From CAVVYJ01 sp963752495 (GTDB taxonomy: Bacteria > Pseudomonadota > Gammaproteobacteria > Burkholderiales > Methylophilaceae), in the NCBI GenBank assembly GCA_963752495.1, contig CAVVYJ010000002.1, forward strand, positions 248,001 through 312,000: a stretch of 64,000 bases of DNA. Direction: 5' to 3'. Each line of letters starts with the position of its first letter. Position 1 is the first letter of the stretch. A model generated the notes under the pieces. The model saw nothing but the letters and a program-made list of their open reading frames with translations. It was not told the DNA's origin and ran no database searches. This document shows, piece by piece, positions 27,115 through 35,339 of the stretch. The position numbers were made by a program, and so were the translations under genes.

Positions 27115-28821
27115 TTATTTAGGTGCGAGTGTGACCCTAAAGCACACCTCACCATTAACATTGTTGGCAAGGTTTAACGCATAGCCGGCCTGCTTGGCAT
27201 CAAGCGCTGCATGGTACAAGCCAACACCCAAGCCATTGTTAGATGATGAGATGTGTTTTTTAAATAAATCTTTGGCAATCGCTTGTTCAATCGCTTTCCC
27301 GGTATCGGTTACATCAATACAAAAACCATTTTCAGGTGCGTGATAAATCGCCACTTTGATTTGGGTATCTGTTTGGTACTTGGCTTTTTCGGTTGCGTTG
27401 CTAAGTAGGTTATCCAATATACTGTCCAGCACTTCTGCATTAATATCCAGTGCAGGTAGTGCATCAGCTAAAAACTCAATATCTGCCTGCTGGTGACGTA
27501 GTTGCAAGTCTTTCCACCATGCAGAAATTTTTTCGATTTTTTTCTTCTCTTCGCCAGGCGCTTTAAGTTTATCCAGCGTGGCACCAATACGCTGATTTAA
27601 CATAGGCAATTGGCGACGAATCAGGTTTAATAACCCTTCGTTATCTTTTTCATCTGCCTGCTCAGCGGCGGTGACCAAAGTACCCACAGATTGCAGAATG
27701 TTTTTGATATCATGCGTCAGACGTGAGCCGCTCTCATAAAAGGCTTGCATGTAGGCATTCTGACGCAATGTTTCCTCACGTCGTTTGGCCAAATAAAATT
27801 CACCCATTATTTGTGTAAGTAAGCGCACGTGCACATACAATGCAGGCGAAATCTGCCAGCGCGTATGTAAGGTCATGTGCAAATCCTTAAAGTTAAAATG
27901 CGTGCTGTGGCTGGAGGGTGTGCCCAGCTTGCCTTCCGTTTCATCGGCCAGCCAACTGACGCCAGAAACCCACGGCAAGTTCGTCATCTCTAGCATTGCG
28001 CCTTGTACAAAGTTATTTGCATTTGATTCAATTTCGCCTAAATTAGCGATATTTTTCACCCATTTTTCAAACGGCATGCCAACGCTTGATAAATAGCGTG
28101 ACATGAGGAGCTCAACCCCAGAGAAGCGCGTGCTGGGTTTCCATAATAGGCTAAACGCCATCAATGTAAGTGCCAAGCCAAATATTGAAATAAACATAAT
28201 CTGAATGTAATTTACTTTGTGTAGCGTGCCAATGGCGAAACTCGCAAGCACTAAAATAAGCGCTATCATTGAGAGTAATAAGGTGTAGAAAAAGTCTATG
28301 ATTGGTAGCTGGCCAGATTTAATTGCCTGATTTGGCATAAATAGAATAGCAATTGGCAGCAACGGAATAAGATAGGTAATCGTAAATTCTGCGGCATCCA
28401 AATCGTTTGATGCACCTAGAAGTTTTGGTACAACCCATAGCAAAAGCATGGCTAAAAGATAGCTTGCGGCAAGAATATGGATGATGCGATTTGTTTTGGA
28501 TTCTTCTGAAAAGATACGACCGCCAAGCAAACCAAACAGGGTAGCCAGCCATGCTGCAGTAAACCACCAATTGATACAACAAAACGCGAGCCAGCCAAAA
28601 ATAAGGAATAATGCAACACTCATTTTAGAGAGACGGTCTGAACCACGCCAAATCGGTTGCCAAATTAAAAACAAACCGTAATGACATAAGAAAAATGCCC
28701 GGTGCAGATGATTAAGACCTTCTCCCCAAATTAAGAATGCATGCAAACTGAGCAGCATTAGCGCCAAAATGCGCTGCGAGTTTGTGACTAATAGTTGATT
28801 GATTCTGGAGATGTTTAGCAT
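27115..28821 (-). CDS. orphan membrane sensor histidine kinase
   Basis: A 568-residue kinase with an N-terminal membrane module of about seven to eight helices (residues about 15-235) and a GAF-like linker (about 250-360). The phospho-acceptor segment is GSRLTHDIKNILQSV, and the HATPase_c has N box DSILDNLLSNATEKA and glycine boxes DTGKAIE and NNGLGVGLY. HDxKN rather than HExRN recalls PrsK-type kinases. No response regulator is adjacent. It is divergent from a pseudopilin with a sigma-54 promoter, so pilus or surface control is conceivable; that link is inference. Confidence 0.82.
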   Translation of the reverse strand: MLNISRINQLLVTNSQRILALMLLSLHAFLIWGEGLNHLHRAFFLCHYGLFLIWQPIWRGSDRLSKMSVALFLIFGWLAFCCINWWFTAAWLATLFGLLGGRIFSEESKTNRIIHILAASYLLAMLLLWVVPKLLGASNDLDAAEFTITYLIPLLPIAILFMPNQAIKSGQLPIIDFFYTLLLSMIALILVLASFAIGTLHKVNYIQIMFISIFGLALTLMAFSLLWKPSTRFSGVELLMSRYLSSVGMPFEKWVKNIANLGEIESNANNFVQGAMLEMTNLPWVSGVSWLADETEGKLGTPSSHSTHFNFKDLHMTLHTRWQISPALYVHVRLLTQIMGEFYLAKRREETLRQNAYMQAFYESGSRLTHDIKNILQSVGTLVTAAEQADEKDNEGLLNLIRRQLPMLNQRIGATLDKLKAPGEEKKKIEKISAWWKDLQLRHQQADIEFLADALPALDINAEVLDSILDNLLSNATEKAKYQTDTQIKVAIYHAPENGFCIDVTDTGKAIEQAIAKDLFKKHISSSNNGLGVGLYHAALDAKQAGYALNLANNVNGEVCFRVTLAPK

Positions 28822-28863
28822 AGGCTCACTGTACTTTTTATCGTGATATTCATGTATTAAAAT

Positions 28864-28899
28864 GTGTCAATATTCTGTCATAAATGATGAAATTTCATC
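28864..28899. promoter_or_regulatory. candidate activator sites upstream of the pseudopilin promoter
   Basis: GTGTC (28864-28868) and CTGTC (28875-28879) are 11 bases apart and both fit the C/G-TGTC element described for PilR in Pseudomonas. A perfect 14-bp palindrome GATGAAATTTCATC follows at 28886-28899. All lie 70-105 bases upstream of the -24 element, a normal enhancer position. Confidence 0.45.
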
Positions 28900-28964
28900 G
28901 TTTTTATCAAAACCTTAATCAGCTTAATAGGGCTGTGATCCGCTATTTATATAGGTGCTGCCTA

Positions 28965-28981
28965 TTGGTACGAAAATTGCA
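28965..28981 (+). promoter_or_regulatory. sigma-54 (RpoN) -24/-12 promoter of the pseudopilin gene
   Basis: TTGGTACGAAAATTGCA matches the consensus TGGCACG-N4-TTGCA with one mismatch. The invariant GG (28967-28968) and GC (28979-28980) are exactly 12 bases apart. Predicted transcription begins near 28991, leaving a leader of about 65 bases before the ATG at 29056. Confidence 0.8.
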
Positions 28982-29055
28982 TATTTTTTGCCAAATGCGA
29001 GATAACTAGTATTTGCTTGCATATAACAAAAACTGAGGTTAAAAGGATACCACAA

Positions 29056-29700
29056 ATGAATAAACAAACAGGTTTTACCCTTATAGAACTTGCCATCGTG
29101 CTGGTTATTATTGGCCTGCTACTTGGCGGTGTGTTAAGAGGGCAAGAGCTGATTAATAGTGCCAAGGTTAAAAACATGGCGCGCGATTTCCAGAACGTGC
29201 AAGTCTATATTTACGGCTATCAGGATAAATTTAAGGCTTTGCCTGGCGATGATGCGGCTGTGGCTACGCATGTGACTGGCGGTACTGCTGGTACAACAGG
29301 AACTCTTGGTAATGGCGTAATTCAAGGAAACTGGAACACGGCAACGAATGGCGACGAGTCTTGTGTATTTTGGCAACATGTGCGTTTGGCTGGTTTGGCT
29401 CCAGGTCCAACAGTAGTAGATTGCACGGCTGGTAACACTTACCAACCACGTAATGCGGATGGTGGTTTGATTGGAATTCAAAGTGTATCAGGCTTTACCT
29501 CGGTTACAGGGATGTCTGGTGCTTATGTAGTCTGCTCAGATGCGATTCTTGGTAAATTTGCTAAGCAATTGGATACAACCTTGGACGATGGTGTGGGCGA
29601 TACAGGCTCAGTTAGAGTTCAAGTGATAGGTGGTGCGGCTACCGCAGGTGTCGCAGCAGCAGCAGATGCTACGCCTCATATGGTTTGCATGGCTTTCTGA
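29056..29700 (+). CDS. type IV pilin-like / type II secretion pseudopilin
   Basis: A 214-residue prepilin with leader MNKQTG and the methylation/cleavage site G|FTLIELAIVLVIIGLLLGG, including the conserved Glu at +5. The leader is processed by PilD-type peptidase. The mature protein has the N-terminal hydrophobic helix, a helix extending to about residue 60, and a Gly/Thr-rich globular part with two Cys pairs. The start ATG at 29056 is preferred over upstream in-frame codons because prepilin leaders are short. It is a single gene with its own sigma-54 promoter and a terminator. Whether it is a fibre subunit or a minor pilin cannot be told. Confidence 0.88.
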   Translation: MNKQTGFTLIELAIVLVIIGLLLGGVLRGQELINSAKVKNMARDFQNVQVYIYGYQDKFKALPGDDAAVATHVTGGTAGTTGTLGNGVIQGNWNTATNGDESCVFWQHVRLAGLAPGPTVVDCTAGNTYQPRNADGGLIGIQSVSGFTSVTGMSGAYVVCSDAILGKFAKQLDTTLDDGVGDTGSVRVQVIGGAATAGVAAAADATPHMVCMAF

Positions 29701-29722
29701 GCTTAATTTAAAACTACTTAAC

Positions 29723-29753
29723 GAGCCCGCTTTGGCGGGCTTTTTGTTTTTTT
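29723..29753 (+). terminator. intrinsic terminator after the pseudopilin
   Basis: GAGCCCGC-ttt-GGCGGGCTT followed by TTTTGTTTTTTT: an A/G-C-rich 7-bp stem with a three- to four-base loop and a long T tract. Confidence 0.88.
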
Positions 29754-29824
29754 GCGCGAGTGAAGTATTTTGATTTAGAATACAGCATAACTAAAATGAC
29801 AGCTAAAAACCTACGACTTAACTC

Positions 29825-30629
29825 ATGACGCAAAATATCGTCGAAATCGACAATCTCTCGTTTGGCTACAAAAGCCGTATGCTGCACCAAGGCATCAGTA
29901 TGGTGTTTCCGCGTGGTAAGGTTGTGGCGATTATGGGCGGTAGCGGCAGTGGTAAAACCACACTGTTCCGTCTGATTGGTGGGCAACTTAAACCGACTAA
30001 AGGTGAAGTGCGTGTGGATGGGCTTGTGGTGCACCAGCAAGATCGAGAAGGCATCTACCAGTTACGTCGCAAAATGGGCATGCTGTTTCAGCACGGTGCG
30101 TTGTTTACCGATTTATCCGTGTTTGACAATGTGGCTTTCCCGATGCGTGAGCTTACAGATTTGCCTGAGAGCATGATTCGTGATTTGGTGCTGATGAAGC
30201 TGCATGCGGTTGGTCTGCGCGGTGCGCATAAGCTTATGCCCGCCGAGCTTTCTGGGGGTATGGCAAGGCGTGTTTCGCTAGCACGCGCAGTGGCGCTTGA
30301 TCCAGACATTATTATGTACGATGAGCCATTTGCAGGGCTTGGATCCAATTTCCATGGGCGTGATTTGTGATTTAATTCGCACATTAAACGATGCGCTTGG
30401 AGCAACTTCTATCATTGTGACGCATGATGTAGAGGAGGCGTTTTCTTTTGCGGATTATGTCTACTTTGTTGCAAATGGCACGGTGGCGGCTGAAGGTACG
30501 CCAGAAGATTTGCGCAAATCTAATCTGCCATTTGTGCATCAATTTGTGTATGGCGAAAAAGATGGTCCGGTACCATTTCATTATCCTGCGGGTGATTATA
30601 AGCAAGATTTGTTAGGGTTTAAGACATGA
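29825..30629 (+). CDS. mlaF: lipid asymmetry ABC transporter ATPase MlaF, interrupted by a 1-base insertion
   Basis: ATPase of the Mla system, which moves phospholipids between the outer and inner membranes to keep lipid asymmetry. Walker A GGSGSGKTT, signature LSGGMARR and Walker B IIMYDEP are in the first frame. The frame breaks just after DEPFAGL, and the D-loop onwards (DPISMGVICDLIRTLND, then the H-loop VTHDVEEA) is in the next frame. Reading a single G instead of GG at 30341-30342 gives a 267-residue protein of normal length. The stop overlaps mlaE. A homopolymer error is the simplest explanation. Confidence 0.9.
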
Positions 30630-31429
30630 TTCAATCCCATTTGTTAGTGAGCTTGGTGCGCACGTTACGAAAAATTGGTAGCGATTTCATCGATCGCCTA
30701 TGGCGCTTGGGTGCGGGTACTCGTCTATTAGGACTTACCCTAGTTTCAAGTGGCGAGAGTTTCCGCAGGTTTGATTTGGTTATTCGGGAAGTCTATTTTA
30801 CTGGTGTGCGGTCGCTTATTATTATTTCTGTTTCAGCCTTTTTTGTGGGTATGGTGCTGGCCTTGCAGGGCTATAATACACTGCAAAAATATGGTTCATC
30901 CGAGGCAATTGGTGTATTAGTAGCTTTGGCGTTAGTGCGTGAACTTGGCCCGGTTGTTACAGCGCTGCTATTTGCAGGGCGCGCTGGAACGGCGATTACG
31001 GCAGAAATTGGCTTGATGAAAGCAACCGAACAATTGTCTGCGATGGAAATGATGGCAGTGAGTCCAATATCGCGCGTTATCGCGCCACGATTTTGGGCAG
31101 GCGTGATTTCTATGCCAATTTTGGCGTCATTGTTTTCAATGGTGGGAATTTTGGGCGGCTATATGGTTGCCGTGCCCTTGATTGGTGTGGATGCAGGTGC
31201 TTTCTGGTCGCAAATGCAGGCCAATGTGGATTGGCGCTTGGATATTGTGAACGGTGTAATTAAAAGTGTGGTTTTTGGTGTTGCTTGTAGCATCATTGCT
31301 TTGTTTGAGGGCTATGATGCGCCCCCAACAGCCGAAGGTGTAAGTAGCGCAACTACAAGAACCGTAGTGACCTCATCGCTTGTAGTGCTCGCACTCGATT
31401 TTGCATTAACTTCATTTATGATTAGCTAG
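30626..31429 (+). CDS. mlaE: lipid asymmetry ABC transporter permease MlaE
   Basis: Permease of 267 residues, forming the MlaE dimer on MlaF. The family core ALALVRELGPVVTALLFAGRAGTAITAEIGLMKATEQLSAMEMM is split here only for description and is conserved in MlaE/YrbE proteins. Five or so helices are visible. It overlaps the mlaF stop by 4 bases (ATGA), indicating translational coupling. Confidence 0.93.
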   Translation: MIQSHLLVSLVRTLRKIGSDFIDRLWRLGAGTRLLGLTLVSSGESFRRFDLVIREVYFTGVRSLIIISVSAFFVGMVLALQGYNTLQKYGSSEAIGVLVALALVRELGPVVTALLFAGRAGTAITAEIGLMKATEQLSAMEMMAVSPISRVIAPRFWAGVISMPILASLFSMVGILGGYMVAVPLIGVDAGAFWSQMQANVDWRLDIVNGVIKSVVFGVACSIIALFEGYDAPPTAEGVSSATTRTVVTSSLVVLALDFALTSFMIS

Positions 31430-31457
31430 AATTAAATAATTGCAGGGGTAGATTGTT

Positions 31458-32003
31458 ATGGAAAGAACGACAATAGATTTATGGGTGGGCGTATTTGTAG
31501 CGCTGGGTGTAGCTGCCTTACTTGGGCTTGCGATGAAAGTGGGCAACCTCACCACGAGTAGCATAGGGGAAACTTATACAGTCACCGCAGCTTTTGAGAA
31601 TATTGGCGGCTTGAAGCCGCGCGCACCTGTTAAGAGTGCTGGCGTGGTCGTTGGTCGCGTTGGCGATATTAAGTTTGACGGCACAACTTTTGAGGCCGTT
31701 GTGAGTCTCAACGTGGATAAGCGTTATAAATTTCCAACAGATACATTCGCTAATATATACACTGCAGGGCTGTTGGGTGAGCAGTATATTGGTCTGGAAG
31801 CTGGCGGAGACGAAAATAACTTGAAGAATGGTGATAAAATCACACAGACACAAGATGCAGTTGTGCTCGAAAAAATGATTAGTCAGTTCTTGTATAATAA
31901 AGCTTCGGAATCAAAAGAGGACACAAAAGCTACGTCAGGGGCATCAACCAAAACAGAGGATGATGCGTTAGGTTCCAATCCTTTGGACGATTTGAAAAAA
32001 TAG
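31458..32003 (+). CDS. mlaD: lipid asymmetry substrate-binding protein MlaD (MCE domain)
   Basis: A 181-residue inner-membrane-anchored MCE protein. An N-terminal helix (about 7-28) is followed by one MCE domain with YTVTAAFENIGGLKPRAPVKSAGVVVGRVGDI and the conserved TAGLLGEQYIGLEAGG segment. MlaD hexamers ring the MlaFE complex and pass phospholipid to MlaC. The C-terminal 30 residues are Lys/Asp/Thr-rich and probably flexible. Confidence 0.92.
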   Translation: MERTTIDLWVGVFVALGVAALLGLAMKVGNLTTSSIGETYTVTAAFENIGGLKPRAPVKSAGVVVGRVGDIKFDGTTFEAVVSLNVDKRYKFPTDTFANIYTAGLLGEQYIGLEAGGDENNLKNGDKITQTQDAVVLEKMISQFLYNKASESKEDTKATSGASTKTEDDALGSNPLDDLKK

Positions 32004-32051
32004 TTCGAATAAATAATAATTTTTAAAAATCAATTTTTGGGATTAGAAAAA

Positions 32052-32663
32052 ATGATTAAAAACTTTGTAGTTGCTTTATGTTTTGTCTGTTTCAGTATTT
32101 CGGCATTTGCAACAGAGTCACCTGATGAGCTAGTTAAAAGAACTGCAGAAGATGTGCTGGCAGTGGTTAAGAACGACGCTGATATCCAGGCTGGAAATCA
32201 AGAAAAGATTTTTGCACTTGCTGAAGAAAAAATACTGCCTAACTTTAACTTTGATCGTGTATCGCGCTTGGTATTGGGTAAAAATTGGACTAAAGCTACA
32301 CCTGACCAAAAGACTGCTTTCCAAGCCGAGTTTCGCACTTTGCTTTTACGTACATATGCGACTGCACTTTCTAAATACAAAAATCAAGTAATTGAATATA
32401 AGCCTTTTCGGATAGCAGATGGCGCGAATACCGCCTCGGTAAAGACGCAAATCGTTCAGCCTGGTGGTCAGCCTATTGCTGTGGATTACACGCTGGCAAA
32501 AGAGAAAGATGCGTGGAAAGTGTATGACATTGTGATTGAGGGCGTTAGCTTGGTGACTAACTACCGTGGTCAGTTTTCACAAGAGGTTCGTCAAAACGGG
32601 TTGGATAGCTTGATTAAAAAACTGGCTGACAAAAACGCAGCTGCTAAGGCTAAGACAAGCTAA
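32052..32663 (+). CDS. mlaC: periplasmic phospholipid carrier MlaC
   Basis: A 203-residue secreted protein with a signal peptide (MIKNFVVALCFVCFSISAFA). MlaC/Ttg2D features such as ILPNFNFDRVSRLVLGKNW and EGVSLVTNYRGQFSQEV are present. MlaC ferries phospholipid between MlaA at the outer membrane and MlaD. The start at 32052 gives a clean signal peptide; the open frame extends five codons further upstream. It is located between mlaD and mlaB as in the canonical operon. Confidence 0.92.
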   Translation: MIKNFVVALCFVCFSISAFATESPDELVKRTAEDVLAVVKNDADIQAGNQEKIFALAEEKILPNFNFDRVSRLVLGKNWTKATPDQKTAFQAEFRTLLLRTYATALSKYKNQVIEYKPFRIADGANTASVKTQIVQPGGQPIAVDYTLAKEKDAWKVYDIVIEGVSLVTNYRGQFSQEVRQNGLDSLIKKLADKNAAAKAKTS

Positions 32664-32664
32664 A

Positions 32665-32949
32665 ATGACCGAGCAAATTGCACAACTTGAAAACCGTTGG
32701 ACAATCACTGGAGATATTTCAATGGACAATGCCAATGCGATTTTGGAGGCAAGCAATTCTCTTGCTATTTCTAGTAACACCGTGGTTGATTTTGCTCATG
32801 TGCATGAATTGGATACGGCGGCGATTAGTTTGATGCTGGAGTGGCGACGCCGTGCAATTAGCAATAACCAGAACTTAAGATTCATCAATTTTCCAGCCAG
32901 CCTGAATAGTTTGGCGCAGTTGTACGGTGTTGCGGATTTAATCAACTGA
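32665..32949 (+). CDS. mlaB: STAS-domain protein MlaB
   Basis: A small 94-residue STAS-domain protein that binds MlaF and is needed for transporter stability and activity. The conserved STAS loop appears as VVDFAHVHELDTAAISLMLEW, with Thr at the position where anti-sigma antagonists carry a phosphorylatable Ser/Thr. It starts 1 base after the mlaC stop and is followed by a terminator that closes the mla operon. Confidence 0.88.
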   Translation: MTEQIAQLENRWTITGDISMDNANAILEASNSLAISSNTVVDFAHVHELDTAAISLMLEWRRRAISNNQNLRFINFPASLNSLAQLYGVADLIN

Positions 32950-32987
32950 TGTTCAGTCAGCCTCGCTAACTTGAACTATACGATTTC

Positions 32988-33020
32988 AACCCCATCCACT
33001 ATGATGGGGTTTTGTTTTTT
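32988..33020 (+). terminator. intrinsic terminator closing the mla operon
   Basis: AACCCCATC-cactat-GATGGGGTT gives a 9-bp perfect stem followed by TTGTTTTTTT. Confidence 0.88.
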
Positions 33021-33044
33021 TAATGCAATTTTAATAGGGCTATT

Positions 33045-33950
33045 TTGTCAATTCCAGCAATACAAATCGAGCAAATCCAAAAACGTTTCGGTAATCTGCA
33101 TGCACTTAAAGGCATAGATTTAACGGTAGATCAGGGTGAATTTTTTGGTTTATTGGGGCCAAATGGCGCTGGTAAATCGACCTTGATAAATCTTATTGCG
33201 GGCTTACTAAGGCCAACAGCAGGAAAAATTTCTGTGATGGGGCATGATGTGGTCGATGCCTATCAGTTAGCGCGCTTGGCGCTGGGTGTGGTGCCACAAG
33301 AATTGGTGTTCGATCCATTTTTTAATGTGCGGGAAATGCTGCGCTTCCAAGCAGGTTATTTTGGCAAAGGCCGCGAAAATGATGCTTGGATAGATGAAGT
33401 CATTGAGAGCTTGGGCCTCACAGATAAAGCGCATACGAATATGCGTAAGCTTTCTGGAGGCATGAAGCGTCGTGCGCTGATTGCGCAAGCGTTAGCGCAT
33501 AAGCCGCCTGTGATTGTGCTGGATGAGCCTACTGCTGGTGTGGATGTCGAGCTTAGGCAACTGATGTGGGAGTTCATCAAAAAACTTAATCGCGAAGGGC
33601 ATACGATTATTTTAACCACTCACTATTTGGAAGAGGCTGAAACCTTATGTTCTCGCCTTGCCATGATGAAGCAGGGTGAGATCGTCGCGCTCGACAGTAC
33701 TGCGAACTTACTTAACAAGTTTGCTGGAAAAAACTTGCGTCTAAAATTGGGTCAAGCAACACTACCTGCAAGTTTACTACCTATGCTAAAACATGGTGAG
33801 GGCGGCCTTTTTACCCTGGCTCTAAGCGATTTAGGGCAAGTGGAATTTGCGCTTGGTGAGTTACGCAAAGCAAAAATTGTAGTGGAAGATATTCAACTGA
33901 TTGAGGCAGATTTGGAAGATGTGTTTTTGTCATTAGTGGGTGGCGCATGA
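33045..33950 (+). CDS. ABC-2-type exporter ATP-binding protein (YadG-like)
   Basis: ATPase of 301 residues with Walker A GPNGAGKST, signature KLSGGMKRR, Walker B VIVLDEP and H-loop TTHYLEEAE. A C-terminal extension of about 80 residues is typical of ABC-2 drug/polysaccharide exporters. The start is a TTG at 33045, preceded by AGGG. The stop overlaps the permease start (ATGAGC). It closely resembles YadG; the substrate is unknown. The position between mlaB and ibaG is common in Betaproteobacteria. Confidence 0.88.
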   Translation: MSIPAIQIEQIQKRFGNLHALKGIDLTVDQGEFFGLLGPNGAGKSTLINLIAGLLRPTAGKISVMGHDVVDAYQLARLALGVVPQELVFDPFFNVREMLRFQAGYFGKGRENDAWIDEVIESLGLTDKAHTNMRKLSGGMKRRALIAQALAHKPPVIVLDEPTAGVDVELRQLMWEFIKKLNREGHTIILTTHYLEEAETLCSRLAMMKQGEIVALDSTANLLNKFAGKNLRLKLGQATLPASLLPMLKHGEGGLFTLALSDLGQVEFALGELRKAKIVVEDIQLIEADLEDVFLSLVGGA

Positions 33951-34723
33951 GCATAATTAATGAACACACGCGAGGCACTTACACGCTCTTTAAAAAAGAA
34001 GTGCTGCGTTTTTGGCGAGTAGCCTTTCAAACAATCGCTTCTCCAGTGTTGACGGCTTTGCTTTATTTGCTGATATTTTCTCACGTGCTAGAAGGTCATG
34101 TGCAAGTATATAAGGGCGTGCCATACACCGCATTTTTAATCCCTGGCCTGATTATGATGTCACTATTACAAAACGCTTTTGCTAATAGTTCATCTAGCCT
34201 TGTGCAATCTAAGGTGATGGGTAATATTATTTTTGTATTACTCACGCCGCTCACTTATTTGCAATTTTTCATTGCATTTTTAGCGGCATCCATTATTCGT
34301 GGCTTGGTGGTAGGTTTGAGTATTTATTTAGTGGCGATTTGGTTTGTCGATTTGCCGATTACTCACTTGGGTTGGATAGTCACATTCGCATTTTTGGGCA
34401 GCGCATTACTCGGCACCTTTGGCATTATTGCAGGAATCTGGTCAGACAAATTTGACCAGATGGCAGCATTTCAAAACTTTGTGATTATGCCGCTGACATT
34501 TTTATCGGGCGTGTTTTACTCTATCCATTCGCTGCCACCCTTTTGGCAAGCGATTTCAAAATTCAATCCGTTTTTTTATATGATTGATGGTTTTAGATAC
34601 GGTTTTTTTGGCAAAGGCGACATATCACCTTGGGTGAGCTTGGTTGTTGTATTGGTGTTTTTAGTTGCGTTAGCATGGTTAAGCCTAAAAATGTTAAAAT
34701 CAGGCTATAAATTACGTGGTTAA
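33947..34723 (+). CDS. ABC-2-type exporter permease (YadH-like)
   Basis: A 258-residue permease with six helices and the ABC-2 signature near NFVIMPLTFLSGVFYSIHSLPPFWQAISKFNPFFYMIDGFRYGFFG (described, not continuous motif). It pairs with the preceding ATPase, with which it overlaps by 4 bases. The substrate is not known. Confidence 0.87.
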   Translation: MSIINEHTRGTYTLFKKEVLRFWRVAFQTIASPVLTALLYLLIFSHVLEGHVQVYKGVPYTAFLIPGLIMMSLLQNAFANSSSSLVQSKVMGNIIFVLLTPLTYLQFFIAFLAASIIRGLVVGLSIYLVAIWFVDLPITHLGWIVTFAFLGSALLGTFGIIAGIWSDKFDQMAAFQNFVIMPLTFLSGVFYSIHSLPPFWQAISKFNPFFYMIDGFRYGFFGKGDISPWVSLVVVLVFLVALAWLSLKMLKSGYKLRG

Positions 34724-34759
34724 TTTATAACAATATTAATTAAAACTTAGGGCCGGAAT

Positions 34760-35011
34760 GTGTTGAGCGCTTCGCAATTGGAAAGTTATATCACGCAGCA
34801 TTTGGATTGCGACTACATTAAAGTGATGGGTGATGACGGCACACACTTTGAGGCGACAATCGTGAGTCAGGCGTTTGTGGGCAAAAGTATGATTGCGCAA
34901 CATCAAATGGTCTATGCATCATTGGGAGATCGCATGAAGGCAGAAATTCATGCGCTATCAATGAAAACTTATACCCCAGAAAAATGGGCAGAATTGAATA
35001 CCAAAAATTAA
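34760..35011 (+). CDS. ibaG: BolA family protein IbaG
   Basis: An 83-residue BolA-fold protein. The conserved core FVGKSMIAQHQMVYASLGDRM and the C-terminal EIHALSMKTYTPEKW are present, including the His residues that BolA proteins use to bind [2Fe-2S] clusters with monothiol glutaredoxins. It begins with GTG at 34760 behind GGCCGGAAT. The gene directly upstream of grxD and then murA recalls the E. coli mla-ibaG-murA order, with a glutaredoxin inserted. Confidence 0.88.
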   Translation: MLSASQLESYITQHLDCDYIKVMGDDGTHFEATIVSQAFVGKSMIAQHQMVYASLGDRMKAEIHALSMKTYTPEKWAELNTKN

Positions 35012-35027
35012 ACATATAGGAAGCAAA

Positions 35028-35339
35028 ATGGATACACAAGCAAAAATTAGAGAAACGGTAAGCACTAACCCGGTCGTGCTTTACATGAAAGGCAACCCGA
35101 AATTTCCGCAATGCGGATTTTCGAATTTGGCGACACAAATTTTAGACGCTTGCGGTACTAAATACATCGCGGTGGATGTGTTGCAAGACCAAGAAATTCG
35201 AGAAGGCATCAAGCAATATGCTAACTGGCCTACCATTCCACAACTTTATATCAAAGGTGAGTTTGTGGGAGGTGCGGATATTATGCGGGCTATGTATGAA
35301 AGTGGCGAGCTGCAAGCTGCGCTGACAGAGGCTAACTAG
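35028..35339 (+). CDS. grxD: monothiol glutaredoxin Grx4
   Basis: A 103-residue monothiol glutaredoxin with active site CGFS (FPQCGFSNLA) in the KGNPKFP context and the glutathione-binding segments WPTIPQLYIKGEFVGGADIM. Such proteins carry or transfer [2Fe-2S] clusters and form complexes with BolA proteins. Here the BolA partner ibaG is the adjacent upstream gene (16-base gap), which supports that pairing. A GGAAG ribosome-binding site precedes the ATG. Confidence 0.93.
   Translation: MDTQAKIRETVSTNPVVLYMKGNPKFPQCGFSNLATQILDACGTKYIAVDVLQDQEIREGIKQYANWPTIPQLYIKGEFVGGADIMRAMYESGELQAALTEAN

Noticed and set aside
30297..30629. A separate small gene after MlaF
   Set aside because: It is the C-terminal third of MlaF (D-loop, H-loop) displaced by the one-base insertion.
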